Positions 6,478 through 6,989 of a DNA stretch of 6,989 nucleotides are shown here, piece after piece. The stretch is from an uncultured Clostridia bacterium (GTDB lineage Bacteria; Bacillota; Clostridia; Oscillospirales; Ruminococcaceae), in contig CALBGD010000109.1 of NCBI GenBank assembly GCA_937893735.1, forward strand, positions 1-6,989, given 5' to 3'. Every line of letters starts with the position of its first letter. The stretch's first letter is position 1. Under the pieces are notes generated by a model, which saw only the letters and a program-made list of their open reading frames with translations, was not told the DNA's origin and did no database searches. The position numbers were made by a program, and so were the translations under genes.

Positions 6478-6546
6478 TGTAGGGGAGGGGCTTGCCCCTC
6501 CCGCGTTTATTTACGGTATTCGGGAGGGGCAAGCCCCTCCCCTACA
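6478..6546. repeat. 69-bp palindromic element with perfect 26-bp inverted arms, each arm self-palindromic
   Basis: Left arm 6478-6503 (begins TGTAGGGGAGGGG) and right arm 6521-6546 (ends CCCCTCCCCTACA) are exact reverse complements over 26 bp, separated by a 17-base AT-rich spacer at 6504-6520. Within each arm a smaller palindrome exists: GGGAGGGGC-TT-GCCCCTCCC at 6483-6502 and GGGAGGGGC-AA-GCCCCTCCC at 6522-6541. The element could fold as one long hairpin or two short ones. It lies between two converging genes, where such repeats are tolerated. The form recalls REP-like or MITE-like dispersed palindromes, but only one copy is in view, so its repeat status is inferred. It may also help stop transcription from either side. 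Confidence 0.85.
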
Positions 6547-6560
6547 ATTATTCGATCCAA

Positions 6561-6989
6561 TTACCCGAGTATCATGCGCAGATCATCTTCCGGGGTTGTC
6601 GCGGCCTTGAGCGCGAATTCCTTCTGGAGCACTTCCAGCACCGCCGGGGAAACGAAAGCAGGCACGGTCGGCCCGAGAATGATGTCCTTTATCCCGAGGT
6701 AGAGAAGCGACAGCAGAATGCAGACCGCTTTCTGCTCATACCACGAGAGCACAAGGGTCAGCGGCAGGTCGTTGACTTCGCAGCCGAAGGCCTCCGCGAG
6801 GGAAGCGGCGACTCTTATCGCGCTGTAAGCGTCGTTGCACTGCCCCATGTCCAGAATACGCGGAATCCCGTCTATCTCGCCCAAGTCCATATCGTTGAGG
6901 CGGTATTTTCCGCAGGCGAGGGTCAGTATCAGCGTGTCCGGGGGAGTGAGCCGCGCAAAATCCGAGTAGTAGCTGCGGCTTGGGGAGGC
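6561..6989 (-). CDS. hcp: Hybrid cluster protein (hydroxylamine reductase), C-terminal part only
   Basis: The last 142 residues of Hcp on the minus strand; the gene runs off the right edge, so its start and the N-terminal cluster-binding cysteines are not visible. Hcp carries an Fe-S cluster plus the unique hybrid Fe-S-O cluster and acts in the cytosol of anaerobes on nitric oxide or hydroxylamine. Diagnostic segments in order: SYYSDFARLTPPDTLILTLACGKYR, GIPRILDMGQCNDAYSAI, GCEVNDLPLTLVLSWYEQKAV, LGIKDIILGPTVPAFVSP and the ending TPEDDLRMILG. The cysteines of LACGKYR and GQCNDAY are 25 residues apart, the same distance as hybrid-cluster ligands C434 and C459 of Desulfovibrio Hcp, and the Glu of WYEQKA is the following glutamate ligand; all are intact. 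The frame continues upstream of the first in-window ATG (codon 6888-6890) with clear Hcp sequence, so that ATG is internal. It converges on the operon and is a separate transcription unit. Confidence 0.95.
   Translation of the reverse strand, partial: ASPSRSYYSDFARLTPPDTLILTLACGKYRLNDMDLGEIDGIPRILDMGQCNDAYSAIRVAASLAEAFGCEVNDLPLTLVLSWYEQKAVCILLSLLYLGIKDIILGPTVPAFVSPAVLEVLQKEFALKAATTPEDDLRMILG

Noticed and set aside
6482..6529. G-quadruplex from the four G-runs of the palindrome
   Set aside because: The runs are split by a gap of about 31 bases and each is paired with a perfect C-rich complement, so hairpin folding should dominate.
6471..6550. AATTA at 6471-6475 and 6546-6550 as a target-site duplication around the palindrome
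   Set aside because: The copies are not symmetrical with respect to the inverted arms and the surroundings are AT-rich, so a five-base match is likely by chance.

Overview
The window is a fully packed bacterial segment with GC content somewhat above half. Codon use favours ATA for isoleucine alongside many GC-ending codons, most genes are preceded by strong AAGGAG-type Shine-Dalgarno sequences, and the gene families (CotH kinase-like secreted protein, YesL/DUF624 membrane protein, hybrid cluster protein Hcp, Udp-type nucleoside phosphorylase) fit an anaerobic Firmicute. My best guess is a gut or rumen Clostridia member of the Ruminococcaceae/Oscillospiraceae type. That placement is inference; there is no rRNA or other taxonomic marker here.

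Layout. Eight plus-strand genes follow one another with gaps of only 1 to 21 bases: a short-chain dehydrogenase cut by the left edge (3-698), a hotdog-fold acyl-CoA thioesterase (700-1143), a 782-residue exported CotH-family protein (1156-3504), a 35-residue single-span membrane protein (3521-3628), a DUF624/YesL-like membrane protein (3650-4468), a four-span membrane protein of unknown function (4470-4991), a Udp-type nucleoside phosphorylase (5007-5798) and a HAD-family phosphatase (5801-6439). A GC-rich hairpin directly after the last stop (6442-6473) probably ends this transcript. No promoter is visible between these genes, so they look like one long operon whose start lies left of the window.

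The 121-base gap after the operon (6440-6560) holds that hairpin and then a 69-bp element with perfect 26-bp inverted arms, each arm itself palindromic (6478-6546). This looks like a dispersed palindromic repeat or a non-autonomous mobile element. Converging from the right is the 3' end of hcp (hybrid cluster protein, formerly hydroxylamine reductase) on the minus strand, cut by the right edge (6561-6989).

How the genes may work together. Three sub-modules can be seen: a lipid or acyl-type metabolic pair (dehydrogenase and thioesterase); an envelope block (CotH-like protein plus three membrane proteins, two with Asp/Glu-rich C-terminal tails); and a nucleotide-salvage pair (a possible nucleotide phosphatase followed by nucleoside phosphorolysis). 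Links between sub-modules are inferred only from co-transcription. Nothing here is clearly a new defence or mobile system. The least explained parts are the envelope block with its tiny membrane protein, and the nested palindrome.
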